DNA from: Peribacillus alkalitolerans | Lineage (GTDB): Bacteria; Bacillota; Bacilli; Bacillales; DSM-1321 | DNA length: 64,000 nt | Assembly (NCBI RefSeq): GCF_010882125.1 | Contig: NZ_JAAGVZ010000014.1 | Location: forward strand, 1-64,000 | Direction of reading: 5' to 3' | In this document: piece by piece, positions 1 to 8,044 of the stretch | How positions within the stretch are numbered: the first letter of the stretch is position 1 | How the letters are laid out: every line of letters begins with the position of its first letter | Translations under genes and position numbers: made by a program | The notes under the pieces: model-generated | Database searches by the model: none | What the model saw: the letters and a program-made list of their open reading frames with translations, nothing else | What the model was told of the DNA's origin: nothing

Positions 1-55
1 TATTAGGCACGCCGCCAGCGTTCGTCCTGAGCCAGGATCAAACTCTCCAAAAAGT
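1..55 (-). rRNA. 16S ribosomal RNA, 5' end only
   Basis: The complement reads through the conserved start of bacterial 16S rRNA (AGAGTTTGATCCTGGCTCAG, then GACGAACGCTGGCGGC). Only about 55 bases lie in the window; the gene runs off the left edge. The exact mature 5' end is uncertain by a few bases. It is the downstream end of the tRNA operon at 146-1268. Confidence 0.97.
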
Positions 56-123
56 GTTTGACTTGCTCATAAAATGTCTTATTTAAAAGACTTAAAATTA
101 AACGTTGACGTATTGTTTTGTTT

Positions 124-138
124 AGTTTTCAAAGAGCA
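124..138 (-). promoter_or_regulatory. boxA-like antitermination site in the pre-16S leader
   Basis: The complement reads TGCTCTTTGAAAACT, close to the boxA of Bacillus rRNA leaders, where the NusB-NusE complex loads to prevent premature termination. It lies between tRNA-Gly and 16S rRNA, as expected. Function is inferred from similarity. Confidence 0.7.
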
Positions 139-145
139 ATGAAAA

Positions 146-219
146 TGGAGCGGGTGATGAGAATCGAACTCACGACATCAGCTTGGAAGGCTGAGGTTTT
201 ACCATTAAACTACACCCGC
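146..219 (-). tRNA. tRNA-Gly (anticodon TCC)
   Basis: Complete cloverleaf with a GCGGGTG acceptor stem, a loop containing TCC, a GTTCGAT T-loop and an encoded CCA end. It is the last tRNA before the 16S gene. Confidence 0.95.
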
Positions 220-244
220 AAATTAAATTATTGAAAATTCTCAC

Positions 245-321
245 TGGTCGGGAAGACAGGATTCGAACCTGCGACCCCTTGGTCCCAAACCAAGTGCTCT
301 ACCAAGCTGAGCTACTCCCCG
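245..321 (-). tRNA. tRNA-Pro (anticodon TGG)
   Basis: Complete cloverleaf with a CGGGGAG acceptor stem, anticodon TGG, a GGTTCGAATCC T-arm and an encoded CCA. Part of the minus-strand tRNA cluster. Confidence 0.95.
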
Positions 322-330
322 TAATAAATA

Positions 331-407
<77 letters not shown>

Positions 408-430
408 ATATTATATAGAAGAAATGAATA

Positions 431-516
<86 letters not shown>

Positions 517-536
517 GAAATAACATAAATAATAAG

Positions 537-621
537 TGGTGCGGATGAAGGGACTTGAACCCCCACGCCGTAAGGCGCCAGATCCTAAGTCTGGTGCGTC
601 TGCCAATTCCGCCACATCCGC
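537..621 (-). tRNA. tRNA-Leu (anticodon TAG)
   Basis: Class II tRNA with a long variable arm, acceptor GCGGATG, anticodon loop CTTAGGA giving TAG, and an encoded CCA. Second leucine tRNA in tandem. Confidence 0.94.
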
Positions 622-630
622 GAAACAAAA

Positions 631-706
631 TGGTGAGCCATGGAGGACTCGAACCTCCGACCCTCTGATTAAAAGTCAGATGCTCTACCAACTGAGCTAA
701 TGGCTC
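631..706 (-). tRNA. tRNA-Lys (anticodon TTT)
   Basis: Complete cloverleaf with acceptor GAGCCAT, loop CTTTTAA giving TTT, and an encoded CCA. Confidence 0.95.
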
Positions 707-709
707 TAA

Positions 710-784
710 TGGCTGGGGTAGCTGGATTCGAACCAACGCATGTAGCAGTCAAAGTGCTATGCCTTACCGCTTGGCTATACCCCA
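710..784 (-). tRNA. tRNA-Gln (anticodon TTG)
   Basis: Complete cloverleaf with acceptor TGGGGTA, loop CTTTGAC giving TTG, and an encoded CCA. About 100 bases of AT-rich spacer separate it from tRNA-Asp. Confidence 0.94.
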
Positions 785-885
785 ATGATGTTTACTTTTT
801 TAAGAAGCAACTTTTATATCTTACCACACTATAAAAGTGTTTGCAACTATTATTTTTTTATTCTTTTTCGTTTAAAAAAATAATA

Positions 886-961
886 TGGCGGTCCCGACGG
901 GAATCGAACCCGCGATCTCCTGCGTGACAGGCAGGCATGTTAACCGCTACACCACGGAACC
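886..961 (-). tRNA. tRNA-Asp (anticodon GTC)
   Basis: Complete cloverleaf with acceptor GGTTCCG, loop CTGTCAC giving GTC, and an encoded CCA. Confidence 0.95.
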
Positions 962-973
962 AATAAGGTGAAA

Positions 974-1004
974 GAATGGGAGGCGATTAGATCGCTTCCC
1001 ATTC
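974..1004. repeat. Stem-loop between tRNA-Asp and tRNA-Glu
   Basis: A 14-base inverted repeat (GAATGGGAGGCGAT against ATCGCTTCCCATTC, one G-T pair) around a 3-base loop. There is no T-run, so it is not a clear terminator; it may be an RNA processing or stability element in the tRNA precursor. Confidence 0.6.
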
Positions 1005-1013
1005 ATATAAAGA

Positions 1014-1085
1014 TGACCCGTACGGGATTCGAACCCGTGTTACCGCCGTGAAAGGGCGGTGTCTTAACCGCTTGACCAACGGGCC
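1014..1085 (-). tRNA. tRNA-Glu (anticodon TTC)
   Basis: Complete cloverleaf with acceptor GGCCCGT, loop CTTTCAC giving TTC, discriminator A. Unlike its neighbours the 3' CCA is not encoded (the following bases are TCT), so it must be added by tRNA nucleotidyltransferase. Confidence 0.94.
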
Positions 1086-1094
1086 ATAATGTTA

Positions 1095-1185
1095 TGGCGG
1101 AGAAGGAGGGATTTGAACCCTCGCGCCGCTTACGCGACCTACACCCTTAGCAGGGGCGCCTCTTCAGCCTCTTGAGTACTTCCCC
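1095..1185 (-). tRNA. tRNA-Ser (anticodon GCT)
   Basis: Class II tRNA with a long variable arm, acceptor GGGGAAG, loop CTGCTAA giving GCT, and an encoded CCA. Confidence 0.94.
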
Positions 1186-1193
1186 AAAATAAA

Positions 1194-1268
1194 TGGCTCC
1201 GCAGGTAGGATTCGAACCTACGACCGCTCGGTTAACAGCCGAGTGCTCTACCACTGAGCTACTGCGGA
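1194..1268 (-). tRNA. tRNA-Asn (anticodon GTT)
   Basis: Complete cloverleaf with acceptor TCCGCAG, loop CTGTTAA giving GTT, and an encoded CCA. First gene of the tRNA-rRNA operon. Confidence 0.95.
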
Positions 1269-1315
1269 ACAATATGAAGCTGAAAATTCATTCGACTACC
1301 TTGTCGACTCTTTAA

Positions 1316-1344
1316 ATTATAGTTAGATTTCATCCCAAAGTCAA
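1316..1344 (-). promoter_or_regulatory. SigA promoter of the tRNA-rRNA operon
   Basis: The complement reads TTGACT (1339-1344), a 17-base spacer, then TATAAT (1316-1321), ending about 45 bases before tRNA-Asn. Near-consensus, as expected for a stable-RNA operon. Confidence 0.85.
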
Positions 1345-1362
1345 TATTAAAATAATATTTTT

Positions 1363-1842
1363 TTAGGTTGAACTATCTGTAGTCTTCACCAGTTTTAGAC
1401 GACCTTTGCACTTTCCGCAAACATATCTATCTATATTCACCCTTTTCTTTCTTCTATACTTTTGAGTGCAACCGGTGCACTCGTAAATATATAACTTTTT
1501 AGAAGTAATATTTTCTCTAAAATAATGTTTAAGTGGTGTGCAAAATCGTGGTGCACCTACTTTTTTCATTAACTCTTTGAAGTCCTGGTCTTTATGTTGG
1601 TACCCTCTTCCTTCTATATGTAAGTGATAATGGCACAGTTCATGCTTAATAATTCCGATAATCTCTTCTACCCCATATTCCTTTAGATATCTTTCATTTA
1701 TCTCTATATTATGTGATTGCAGCAGATATCTTCCACCTGTAGTCTTTAAGCGGGCGTTGAAATAAACAGAGTGTAAAAAGGGTTTATGAAAAAGCGATAT
1801 AGAAATTTCTTCAGTCATTCTTTGTAATTGTTGATTATTCAT
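1363..1842 (-). CDS. ydcK: SprT-like zinc protein (YdcK)
   Basis: A 159-residue SprT-family protein. The middle carries HELCHYH (an HExxH zinc-site motif, residues about 87-93), and the C-terminal quarter has two Cys pairs (CTGC and CGKC, residues about 118-142) typical of the zinc ribbon of SprT proteins. Bacterial SprT members are usually annotated without a proven substrate; eukaryotic relatives cut DNA-protein crosslinks, so a protease role here is inference. The ATG start follows AAAGGAG. Its position between the tRNA cluster and cmpA/tex matches ydcK of B. subtilis. It diverges from cmpA. Confidence 0.9.
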   Translation of the reverse strand: MNNQQLQRMTEEISISLFHKPFLHSVYFNARLKTTGGRYLLQSHNIEINERYLKEYGVEEIIGIIKHELCHYHLHIEGRGYQHKDQDFKELMKKVGAPRFCTPLKHYFRENITSKKLYIYECTGCTQKYRRKKRVNIDRYVCGKCKGRLKLVKTTDSST

Positions 1843-1877
1843 AAAAATTCTCCTTTAACCATGACAACCTATTATAT

Positions 1878-1885
1878 CATACACT
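1878..1885 (+). promoter_or_regulatory. Probable SigE -10 element of cmpA
   Basis: CATACACT matches the SigE -10 consensus, about 35 bases before the cmpA start. The -35 region is not a clear match. B. subtilis cmpA is known to be expressed in the mother cell under SigE, which makes the assignment reasonable. Confidence 0.5.
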
Positions 1886-1919
1886 GCAGTATCACTAGCT
1901 TAGGATAGGAGGCAACATT

Positions 1920-2039
1920 ATGCCCAAATGGTTGCAAAGTCAAATCCGCAGAGCTTTCCTTGAAAAAGATCGATATCAAATCAAATTGCTAAATCAATGC
2001 TGGTATTACTATAGAAAAACAAACACCTTCAAGCAATAG
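1920..2039 (+). CDS. cmpA: Cortex morphogenetic protein CmpA
   Basis: A 39-residue protein read directly from the sequence. It starts MPKWLQSQIRRAFLEKD and has the run KLLNQCWYYYRK, matching B. subtilis CmpA (37 residues), the mother-cell peptide that couples coat assembly to cortex formation and is removed by ClpXP with SpoIVA. AGGAGG at 1907-1912 sits 7 bases before the ATG, which fixes the start. The gene lies alone on the plus strand between ydcK and tex. Its stop codon lies inside the shared terminator hairpin at 2021-2054. Strong support that the organism sporulates. Confidence 0.93.
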   Translation: MPKWLQSQIRRAFLEKDRYQIKLLNQCWYYYRKTNTFKQ

Positions 2040-2054
2040 CGCTAGAAGGTGTTT
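2021..2054. terminator. Bidirectional terminator between cmpA and tex
   Basis: AAACACCTTC (2021-2030) pairs with GAAGGTGTTT (2045-2054); T-rich sequence follows on both strands. The left arm overlaps the last codons of cmpA, and the right arm ends 6 bases from the tex stop. Confidence 0.85.
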
Positions 2055-2060
2055 ATTCTT

Positions 2061-4238
2061 TTATTTATTAGGGGATAGCATTGTTAACGATACACGCTGT
2101 TTAACCATGTCGACGGAATCAACCCAAACTGTCACGACATCTCCCAAAGCCACGACATCCAATGGATGTTTGACAAACCTATTGCTTAACTTGGATAAAT
2201 GGACAAGTCCGTCTTGTTTAACTCCAATATCAACAAAAGCCCCGAAGTCGACGACATTTCGTACTGTTCCTTGAAGCTCCATCCCAGGAGATAAGTCTTC
2301 CATTTTTAGAATATCAGATTTCAATAATGGTTTAGGTAACTCGTCCCTTGGATCACGTCCCGGCTTAACTAATGCATCAATAATATCCTTAAGTGTAAGG
2401 GTCCCGATTCCAAATTCGCTTGAAACCTCTTCTAGCGAAACATTATTCAACGCCTCTTTCAAACCTTCAGATCCTATTTCAGATACTTTAAATCCAAGTT
2501 TTTTCAACAGTTTTTTAACTGTATCATAGTTTTCAGGATGGATACTTGTCCGATCCAAAGGTTGCTCCCCATCTATAATTCTTAAAAATCCGATACACTG
2601 CTCATACGTTTTTGCCCCTAGGCGAGGTATTTTCTTTAATTGTGATCGGGTAATGAATTTACCTTCTTCTTCTCTTTTATTTATTATGTTTTGAGCAACC
2701 GATTTTGAAAGACCCGCTACATTTTGCAACAAGGAAGCTGAAGCTGTATTCACATTTACTCCAACTTGGTTTACGGCTGTCTCAACTATAAAAGTAAGTG
2801 AATCAGACAATTTTTTCTGGGATACATCATGTTGATATTGACCTACACCGACAGATTTAGGATCTATTTTCACAAGTTCAGCAAGTGGATCTTGTAGCCG
2901 TCTTGCAATGGATACTGCACTTCTTTCTTCTACTTGGAAGTTAGGAAACTCCTCACGAGCCAATTCGGATGCAGAATATACACTCGCACCAGCTTCGTTG
3001 ACAATTGTGTAGTAAATCTTATCATTCTGTTCCTTAATCACTTCTGCAATAAATTGTTCAGTTTCCCTTGATGCAGTTCCATTTCCAATGGCCATAACCT
3101 GGATATTATATTTATGAATGAGTTCTTTTACTTTCTCCTTAGCAGCACCTTTTTTGGAAACTGGAGGATGAGGATATATAACTCCTATGTCCAACACTTT
3201 TCCTGTCTCATCTACTACCGCCAATTTACAACCTGTCCTGTAGGCTGGGTCAACCCCTAACACAATTCTACCTTTTAAAGGAGGTTGCAATAATAGATTT
3301 CGTAAGTTTTCGGAAAAGATGTGAATGGCTCGATCTTCTGCTTTTTCCGTCAACTCCCTACGAATTTCCCTTTCAATGGAGGGTTGAATAAGTCTTTTAT
3401 AAGAATCTTCAATAGCTTGCTTAATATAAAGCACACTGATGGAATGTTGATTTTTAATAATGGATCTTTCTATGTATGCTACAATCCTATCGGGATCTGC
3501 CTTTAAAGAAACTTTTACAATCCCTTCATTTTCTCCTCTGTTTAAAGCCAGGACTCGGTGAGGAACTATTTTTTGAATAGGTTCTTCATACTCATAGTAG
3601 TTTTCAAAAACTCGTTTCTCATCTTTTTCTAAATCTTTTACAGTTGATTGAATCATTCCCGATGAAAATGTATGTGTTCTGATCCACTGTCTAATAGCAG
3701 CCTCATCAGAAACCACTTCCGCAATAATATCTTTTGCTCCATCAATGGCTTCTTGGGGTGTATTGACGCCTAGTTCATCCGATAGATAAGCTTCTGCTTC
3801 TTTTAAGACATCCCCTTGCCCAGGAAAAGAAAGCAACCAATTGGCAAACGGCTCCAAACCTTTTTCCTTTGCCACCGTCGCTTTTGTTCGCTTCTTTTGT
3901 TTATAAGGACGATAAAGGTCTTCTACCATTTGAAGCTTCTCAGCTTTCACAATGTTTTTTTGTAGTTCAGGAGTAAGCTTCCCTTGTTCTTCAATACTTC
4001 GAAGGACTTCCTCTTTCCGCTTCTCCAAATTCTCAAGATATGTCCAACGTTCAATAATGTCCCGAATTTGCACTTCATCAAGGGAACCTGTCATTTCCTT
4101 CCGATACCTCGCTATGAACGGAACCGTATTTCCTTCCCCCACTAGTGAGATTACTTGTTGAACCTGCTTTTTTTGCAGTTTCAATTCCTTGGAAACTAGA
4201 TCAATCAAGTCAATGGTTTGTTCGAATAATGTAGTCAA
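2061..4238 (-). CDS. tex: RNA-binding transcription accessory protein Tex
   Basis: A 725-residue Tex (YdcI) protein. The order is the family standard: N-terminal helical region (about 1-190), YqgF/RNase H-like fold with GVDPAYRTGCKLAVVD (about 329-345), helix-hairpin-helix segment (about 490-560) and a C-terminal S1 domain (about 650-720, motif GAFVDIGVKQDGLVH). Tex binds nucleic acid and associates with transcribing polymerase; its exact job remains poorly defined. TTG start (TTGACTACA) 5 bases after GGGGGAG. Monocistronic, converging on cmpA; same place as ydcI in B. subtilis. Confidence 0.95.
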   Translation of the reverse strand: MTTLFEQTIDLIDLVSKELKLQKKQVQQVISLVGEGNTVPFIARYRKEMTGSLDEVQIRDIIERWTYLENLEKRKEEVLRSIEEQGKLTPELQKNIVKAEKLQMVEDLYRPYKQKKRTKATVAKEKGLEPFANWLLSFPGQGDVLKEAEAYLSDELGVNTPQEAIDGAKDIIAEVVSDEAAIRQWIRTHTFSSGMIQSTVKDLEKDEKRVFENYYEYEEPIQKIVPHRVLALNRGENEGIVKVSLKADPDRIVAYIERSIIKNQHSISVLYIKQAIEDSYKRLIQPSIEREIRRELTEKAEDRAIHIFSENLRNLLLQPPLKGRIVLGVDPAYRTGCKLAVVDETGKVLDIGVIYPHPPVSKKGAAKEKVKELIHKYNIQVMAIGNGTASRETEQFIAEVIKEQNDKIYYTIVNEAGASVYSASELAREEFPNFQVEERSAVSIARRLQDPLAELVKIDPKSVGVGQYQHDVSQKKLSDSLTFIVETAVNQVGVNVNTASASLLQNVAGLSKSVAQNIINKREEEGKFITRSQLKKIPRLGAKTYEQCIGFLRIIDGEQPLDRTSIHPENYDTVKKLLKKLGFKVSEIGSEGLKEALNNVSLEEVSSEFGIGTLTLKDIIDALVKPGRDPRDELPKPLLKSDILKMEDLSPGMELQGTVRNVVDFGAFVDIGVKQDGLVHLSKLSNRFVKHPLDVVALGDVVTVWVDSVDMVKQRVSLTMLSPNK

Positions 4239-4331
4239 CTAAACTCCCCCATCATTTTTAGTATTGTTTTCATTTTATCAAATGAATTTGCTCAGAGGAA
4301 ATTTGGATGGCCGAATTTCCGAAACATAAAA

Positions 4332-4366
4332 AGGAAGCTTACATCAACATTCATTGTAAGCTTCCT
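4332..4366 (-). terminator. Terminator of the sigB operon
   Basis: AGGAAGCTTACA (4332-4343) pairs with TGTAAGCTTCCT (4355-4366); on the minus strand it is followed by a T-run. The rsbX stop codon is in the loop side, so the hairpin overlaps the gene end. Confidence 0.88.
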
Positions 4367-4956
4367 AATATAAACGTCATATCATCAGATTGTACGGTAT
4401 TGGATTCCAGTATAGAATCAGCGATGCACTCAAGCGGCGAATGGGAGTTCAGAAATGTTTTAATTTCCCTTAATACTAGTCCATCGGAAAACAATATGAA
4501 TCTTGAACCTTCCTCATATTCAAATGTTTGAATATACATCTTCACTTTTCTTCCAGACAAATATCCTGTTACAGGTAAGGGATATAACATCTTTCCTTTC
4601 CTATGATTGTAGAGAAAGAACTTAATATTACCGACTGAAATGTATTCAAAAGTCTTGGTTTTAAAATACATTTTAATAATCGATACCGCCGCTCCTCGCT
4701 TATTGACCATCTCTTTATTGCACTTTTCCATTAAATGTACGAGCGGTTCCGAATGATGCTGTTTCACAGCATCTATGACTGCAGCAGAAGACTCATTAGC
4801 ATATCTTCCACTTCCAAGTCCATCAGCAAGGACACAAATGAAATATTCATCAGTAGCTGTGTAGAAAAAAGAATCCCCACAGTAAGGATCACCTTTTTTC
4901 GAGGTTTGTCTTACTAAAACCTCAACATTTGAATTTGCGAGATTCTCTTGAATCAT
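4351..4956 (-). CDS. rsbX: RsbX, serine phosphatase resetting the stressosome
   Basis: A 201-residue PP2C-type phosphatase. Visible PP2C signatures are GDSFFY near residue 23, the ADGLGSGRYA loop near 44-53, and FSDGL near 153. In B. subtilis RsbX removes phosphate from RsbS and RsbR, ending the stress response. The start overlaps the sigB stop by 4 bases, so the two are translationally coupled, and it is the last gene of the operon. Length matches the B. subtilis protein (199). Confidence 0.94.
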   Translation of the reverse strand: MIQENLANSNVEVLVRQTSKKGDPYCGDSFFYTATDEYFICVLADGLGSGRYANESSAAVIDAVKQHHSEPLVHLMEKCNKEMVNKRGAAVSIIKMYFKTKTFEYISVGNIKFFLYNHRKGKMLYPLPVTGYLSGRKVKMYIQTFEYEEGSRFILFSDGLVLREIKTFLNSHSPLECIADSILESNTVQSDDMTFILGSLQ

Positions 4957-5741
4957 CGACTAATCTCCGAGTTTTCAGCTTGAATGGCTTCCTGTAGCTT
5001 TTTAATTGCTCTTCGTTGTAATCTAGAAACATGCATTTGCGAAATCCCCAGTTTTTCTCCAGCTTCTTTCTGACTTAAATTCTCTAAATATGTGTAGTGG
5101 ATGATGCTTCTTTCACGATCTGACAGAACGTGAAGGACTTTTTCAAGAACAAGGCGCTGATTTACCTTTTCGAATCCTTGATCTATGTTCCCGAAGATAT
5201 CTAATAATGTAACAGTGCCTCCATCAGAATCCGCTTCTATGGAATGATCCATGGATAAAGCTTGATAACTTTTGCCCATTTCCATTGCTTCTAGCACTTC
5301 TTCTTCTGATACCTGTAAAAAATCAGCTATCTCATCAATCCTCGGAGATCGTTGTAGCTCTGTCGTTAAATCTTCTACAGTCGTTTTTATTTTTGGGCCA
5401 AGTTCTTTTATTCGCCTAGGCACATGAACACTCCAGGTTTTGTCCCTTAGGAACCTCTTGATTTCCCCAATAATTGTAGGTACGGCAAATGCCTCAAAGC
5501 TTTTACCGAAAGATTCGTCGTACCTACGAATAGCTCCTAATAGACCAATCATCCCTACTTGAGCGATATCTTCCTGAAAGGATCTTCCTCTGGAATATTT
5601 CCTCGCAATAGTTTCAACCAAATTTTTATAATGGAGAACTAGCTGATCTTGAGCCTCTTCATCCTCGTGAAGCTGATAGGCTTTAATCCACTCGTTCACC
5701 TTTTCTTTCATGGCTTGATTAGGTTGAGATTGTTTCTGCAT
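4953..5741 (-). CDS. sigB: General stress sigma factor SigB
   Basis: A 262-residue sigma-70 family factor nearly superposable on B. subtilis SigB. Seen: region 2 with YSRGRSFQEDIAQVGMIGLL, region 3 with KTWSVHVPRRIKELGPKIK, and region 4 helix-turn-helix EAGEKLGISQMHVSRLQRR. An upstream ATG at 5768 exists in frame but lacks a ribosome site; the ATG at 5741 has AGGTGG 6 bases before it and gives exactly the B. subtilis length, so I chose it. It overlaps the end of rsbW by 23 bases. SigB is held by RsbW and freed by dephosphorylated RsbV. Confidence 0.96.
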   Translation of the reverse strand: MQKQSQPNQAMKEKVNEWIKAYQLHEDEEAQDQLVLHYKNLVETIARKYSRGRSFQEDIAQVGMIGLLGAIRRYDESFGKSFEAFAVPTIIGEIKRFLRDKTWSVHVPRRIKELGPKIKTTVEDLTTELQRSPRIDEIADFLQVSEEEVLEAMEMGKSYQALSMDHSIEADSDGGTVTLLDIFGNIDQGFEKVNQRLVLEKVLHVLSDRERSIIHYTYLENLSQKEAGEKLGISQMHVSRLQRRAIKKLQEAIQAENSEISR

Positions 5742-6192
5742 CACTCTCCACCTGCTCTCCTTCGACATACTTAGTCATAAATACTGTAACCCCATTATTT
5801 TCATGGATTTTCACTTCATCCATCAGGGTTTCAATGAGGTATAGGCCTAAACCTCCTTCTCTTATGAGTTCAACATTTTGATCCTGAGCATAGGGACCTA
5901 GGCCTTGTCGTACTTCATCAAAGTTACAGCTATGACCGTTATCTCCAACCATTACTTCTAACTTATCTTCAAATAGGCCGAATCCGATTTTCACCTCACC
6001 AGAGTCGCCTTCTTTATATGCGTGTTGCACAGCATTTGTCACTGCTTCGCTTGTTGCAATTTTCAAATCCTCAATTGAGTCATAGGAAAATCCCATTCGA
6101 CTAGCGATTCCAGAAAGCGTAAGTCGGATTACACCAACAAACTCTGGCTTGGCAGGTATTGTCATTTCAATGTAATCATACGCTCGACTCAT
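5719..6192 (-). CDS. rsbW: RsbW, anti-SigB factor and RsbV kinase
   Basis: A 157-residue GHKL-fold serine kinase. ATP-site motifs are visible: EAVTNAVQHAY (N box, about 48-58), GDNGHS (about 87-92) and EGGLGLYLI (about 112-120). It binds SigB or phosphorylates RsbV depending on ATP and RsbV state. The start overlaps the rsbV stop by 4 bases, and the C-terminus overlaps sigB, a tight coupling expected for an antisigma-sigma pair. Confidence 0.95.
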   Translation of the reverse strand: MSRAYDYIEMTIPAKPEFVGVIRLTLSGIASRMGFSYDSIEDLKIATSEAVTNAVQHAYKEGDSGEVKIGFGLFEDKLEVMVGDNGHSCNFDEVRQGLGPYAQDQNVELIREGGLGLYLIETLMDEVKIHENNGVTVFMTKYVEGEQVESDAETIST

Positions 6193-6521
6193 GATTGTTC
6201 ACCCTCTGCGTCACTTTTAATATTGATAATATCCCCTAGACCTGTTATATCAAACAACCTTTTAAGACGATCACTTAACCCTTCAATAGCAAAATCCCCA
6301 TTATATGCACGGACATTCTTGAATAGCCCAACAAATACTCCCAAACCAGTACTATCCATATACGTTACTTCTGATAGATTGACAGTCATTTTTACTTTCT
6401 CTTGTTCAGAAAGCGGAAATAAAGACTCTCTTAACTTTGGGGCAGTGTATGCATCTATTTCACCTTTTACCTTCACTTCTACCTTTGCATCTACATCTTT
6501 AACATCAATTGTGATATTCAT
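6189..6521 (-). CDS. rsbV: RsbV, anti-anti-sigma factor
   Basis: A 110-residue STAS-domain protein. The phosphorylation motif YMDSTGLGVF places the target Ser at residue 57 (Ser56 in B. subtilis). RsbW phosphorylates it; RsbU removes the phosphate under stress, letting RsbV capture RsbW. It is the first gene of the SigB-autoregulated half-operon rsbVW-sigB-rsbX, starting about 43 bases after the -10 of the SigB promoter at 6564-6588. Confidence 0.95.
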   Translation of the reverse strand: MNITIDVKDVDAKVEVKVKGEIDAYTAPKLRESLFPLSEQEKVKMTVNLSEVTYMDSTGLGVFVGLFKNVRAYNGDFAIEGLSDRLKRLFDITGLGDIINIKSDAEGEQS

Positions 6522-6563
6522 CTTTGACCCACCTCATTTACCTACTCAAATTGCTTTCTATAT

Positions 6564-6588
6564 ATACCCTTCTTTCTAACACTTAAAC
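6564..6588 (-). promoter_or_regulatory. SigB promoter of rsbV-rsbW-sigB-rsbX
   Basis: The complement reads GTTTAA (6583-6588), a 13-base spacer, then GGGTAT (6564-6569), an exact SigB consensus. It sits in the rsbU-rsbV gap where the autoregulatory SigB promoter lies in B. subtilis. Confidence 0.93.
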
Positions 6589-6613
6589 ATACAATTAAAA
6601 AATAAACCCGTAT

Positions 6614-7627
6614 TTATTTTGTTCTCTTCAATACAATCAATGTAAAGTCATCTCTCAGCTGAAAATCTTGAAGCTTCTCGAGTTGCTTAAATAGACTAAC
6701 GACAATCGCTTGTGGATGAAGGTGGATATTCTTATTTATGTAGTCCACTAAATATTCCCTTTCTATAAACCCTTCTTCTGTTCGGCATTCTGTTACACCA
6801 TCAGAAAGCAGGATAATCATATCGCCCACTTCGACTCGCCGTTCGTACTGTTGATATTTTGTCCGCTTATCAACACCAAGGAGCAACCCTTTCGCTGATA
6901 GTTCCTCAAAAGAACCATCAGCAGCGTGGTAATAAAACCCTGGCTCATGACCTGCGGACGAATATGAGAATATATGATCATAAGGGTTATATAGTCCATA
7001 GAACATCGTAATGAACATGCTTGGATCAACGTTCTGTTCAACTACTCGATTCAAATTTTCTAAAACTAGAGCTGGTGCAAGTCTATTCTCTGGCAAACTA
7101 TCCATCGCGTACTTAATCATAGACATACATAGAGCAGCAGGTATCCCTTTCCCTATTACATCAGCTATAGAAACTCCAATGAAATCATTTTCATCCTGAA
7201 CAAAATAATAATAGTCACCATTCATGCTTTTCGCAGGAACACTAATGGCTCCAATATCCAAACCTTCTACATCAGGAATTTTTGTCTCTAACAAAGTACT
7301 TTGAACATTTGCCGCAATTTCAATTTCAGATTTTAATTCCTGTTGCTGATGTCGAAGACTTTGATGTTCTCGATAAGCAATCCCATATCCCATCATTACC
7401 TCCAACAAGAAATCCAAAGAATGAAGAACCTTTTCAGAAGTTTCAGGAAGGATGTCTAAAAGGATACTTTTATGCCAACTTATGATTTCCTCAGGAGATA
7501 TCTTCTGTTCCAAAGTTGTACGGCTAAGTTTTTGACCTTGATATAAGCCTTGTTCAGTTTGATTTTTTATATAATTTGAGAGAGCTTCACGATACTTGTA
7601 TTCCATAGTCTCTCTATCTTGGTCCAT
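6614..7627 (-). CDS. rsbU: RsbU, environmental-stress PP2C phosphatase
   Basis: A 337-residue protein: N-terminal RsbT-binding helical domain (about 1-110) and C-terminal PP2C/SpoIIE-type domain. Metal-site motifs are GDYYYFV (about 140), ADVIGKGIPA (about 159-168) and LSDGVTECR (about 272-280). RsbT binding activates it to dephosphorylate RsbV. An in-frame start lies upstream at 7651, inside rsbT, but the ATG at 7627 follows AGGGGGA and aligns with B. subtilis RsbU (335 residues). Confidence 0.94.
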   Translation of the reverse strand: MDQDRETMEYKYREALSNYIKNQTEQGLYQGQKLSRTTLEQKISPEEIISWHKSILLDILPETSEKVLHSLDFLLEVMMGYGIAYREHQSLRHQQQELKSEIEIAANVQSTLLETKIPDVEGLDIGAISVPAKSMNGDYYYFVQDENDFIGVSIADVIGKGIPAALCMSMIKYAMDSLPENRLAPALVLENLNRVVEQNVDPSMFITMFYGLYNPYDHIFSYSSAGHEPGFYYHAADGSFEELSAKGLLLGVDKRTKYQQYERRVEVGDMIILLSDGVTECRTEEGFIEREYLVDYINKNIHLHPQAIVVSLFKQLEKLQDFQLRDDFTLIVLKRTK

Positions 7628-7638
7628 GTAACTTCCCC

Positions 7639-8040
7639 CTAGCGGAGCCATTTTGTAGCGCGAATATCAGTTCCTACCCCAGGAGTGGAATCGATAGAAA
7701 ATTCATCCATCAATCGTTTTACACCAGGCAAACCGGCTCCAAGGCCACCCGAAGTTGTATACCCATCCTCCATCACCTTACGAATATCCTGTATTCCTGG
7801 TCCTTCATCAGTTGCAAGGATTTTCATCCCAGCCTTCCCGTTGTTATAAACCTTTTCTATACAAACTTTCCCTTGGCCAGCATATAAGTAAATATTCCTT
7901 GCCAGTTCACTAATCGCTGTGGTAACCCTTGCTTGGTCAACCGTTCCAAATCCTAACTCTTTTGCCACGTTGCGGCCTAATTGCCTTGCGGCTACGATAT
8001 CCCATTCATTAATAATCTTTACGCAGGATTGAAGCTCCAT
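7639..8040 (-). CDS. rsbT: RsbT, stressosome switch kinase
   Basis: A 133-residue GHKL kinase, the same length as B. subtilis RsbT. Motifs: ISELARNIYLYAG (N box), ATDEGPGI and GGLGAGLPGVKRLMDEFS. RsbT phosphorylates RsbR and RsbS, leaves the stressosome and activates RsbU. The open frame extends upstream into rsbS, but the ATG at 8040 begins MELQSCVKI, matching the family N-terminus, 4 bases after the rsbS stop. Confidence 0.95.
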   Translation of the reverse strand: MELQSCVKIINEWDIVAARQLGRNVAKELGFGTVDQARVTTAISELARNIYLYAGQGKVCIEKVYNNGKAGMKILATDEGPGIQDIRKVMEDGYTTSGGLGAGLPGVKRLMDEFSIDSTPGVGTDIRATKWLR

Positions 8041-8044
8041 ACAC

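Noticed and set aside
537-1268. Possible integrative element at the tRNA cluster (in B. subtilis ICEBs1 sits in a tRNA-Leu of the equivalent cluster)
   Set aside because: No integrase, no direct repeat of a tRNA 3' end and no foreign-looking genes; every tRNA is intact.
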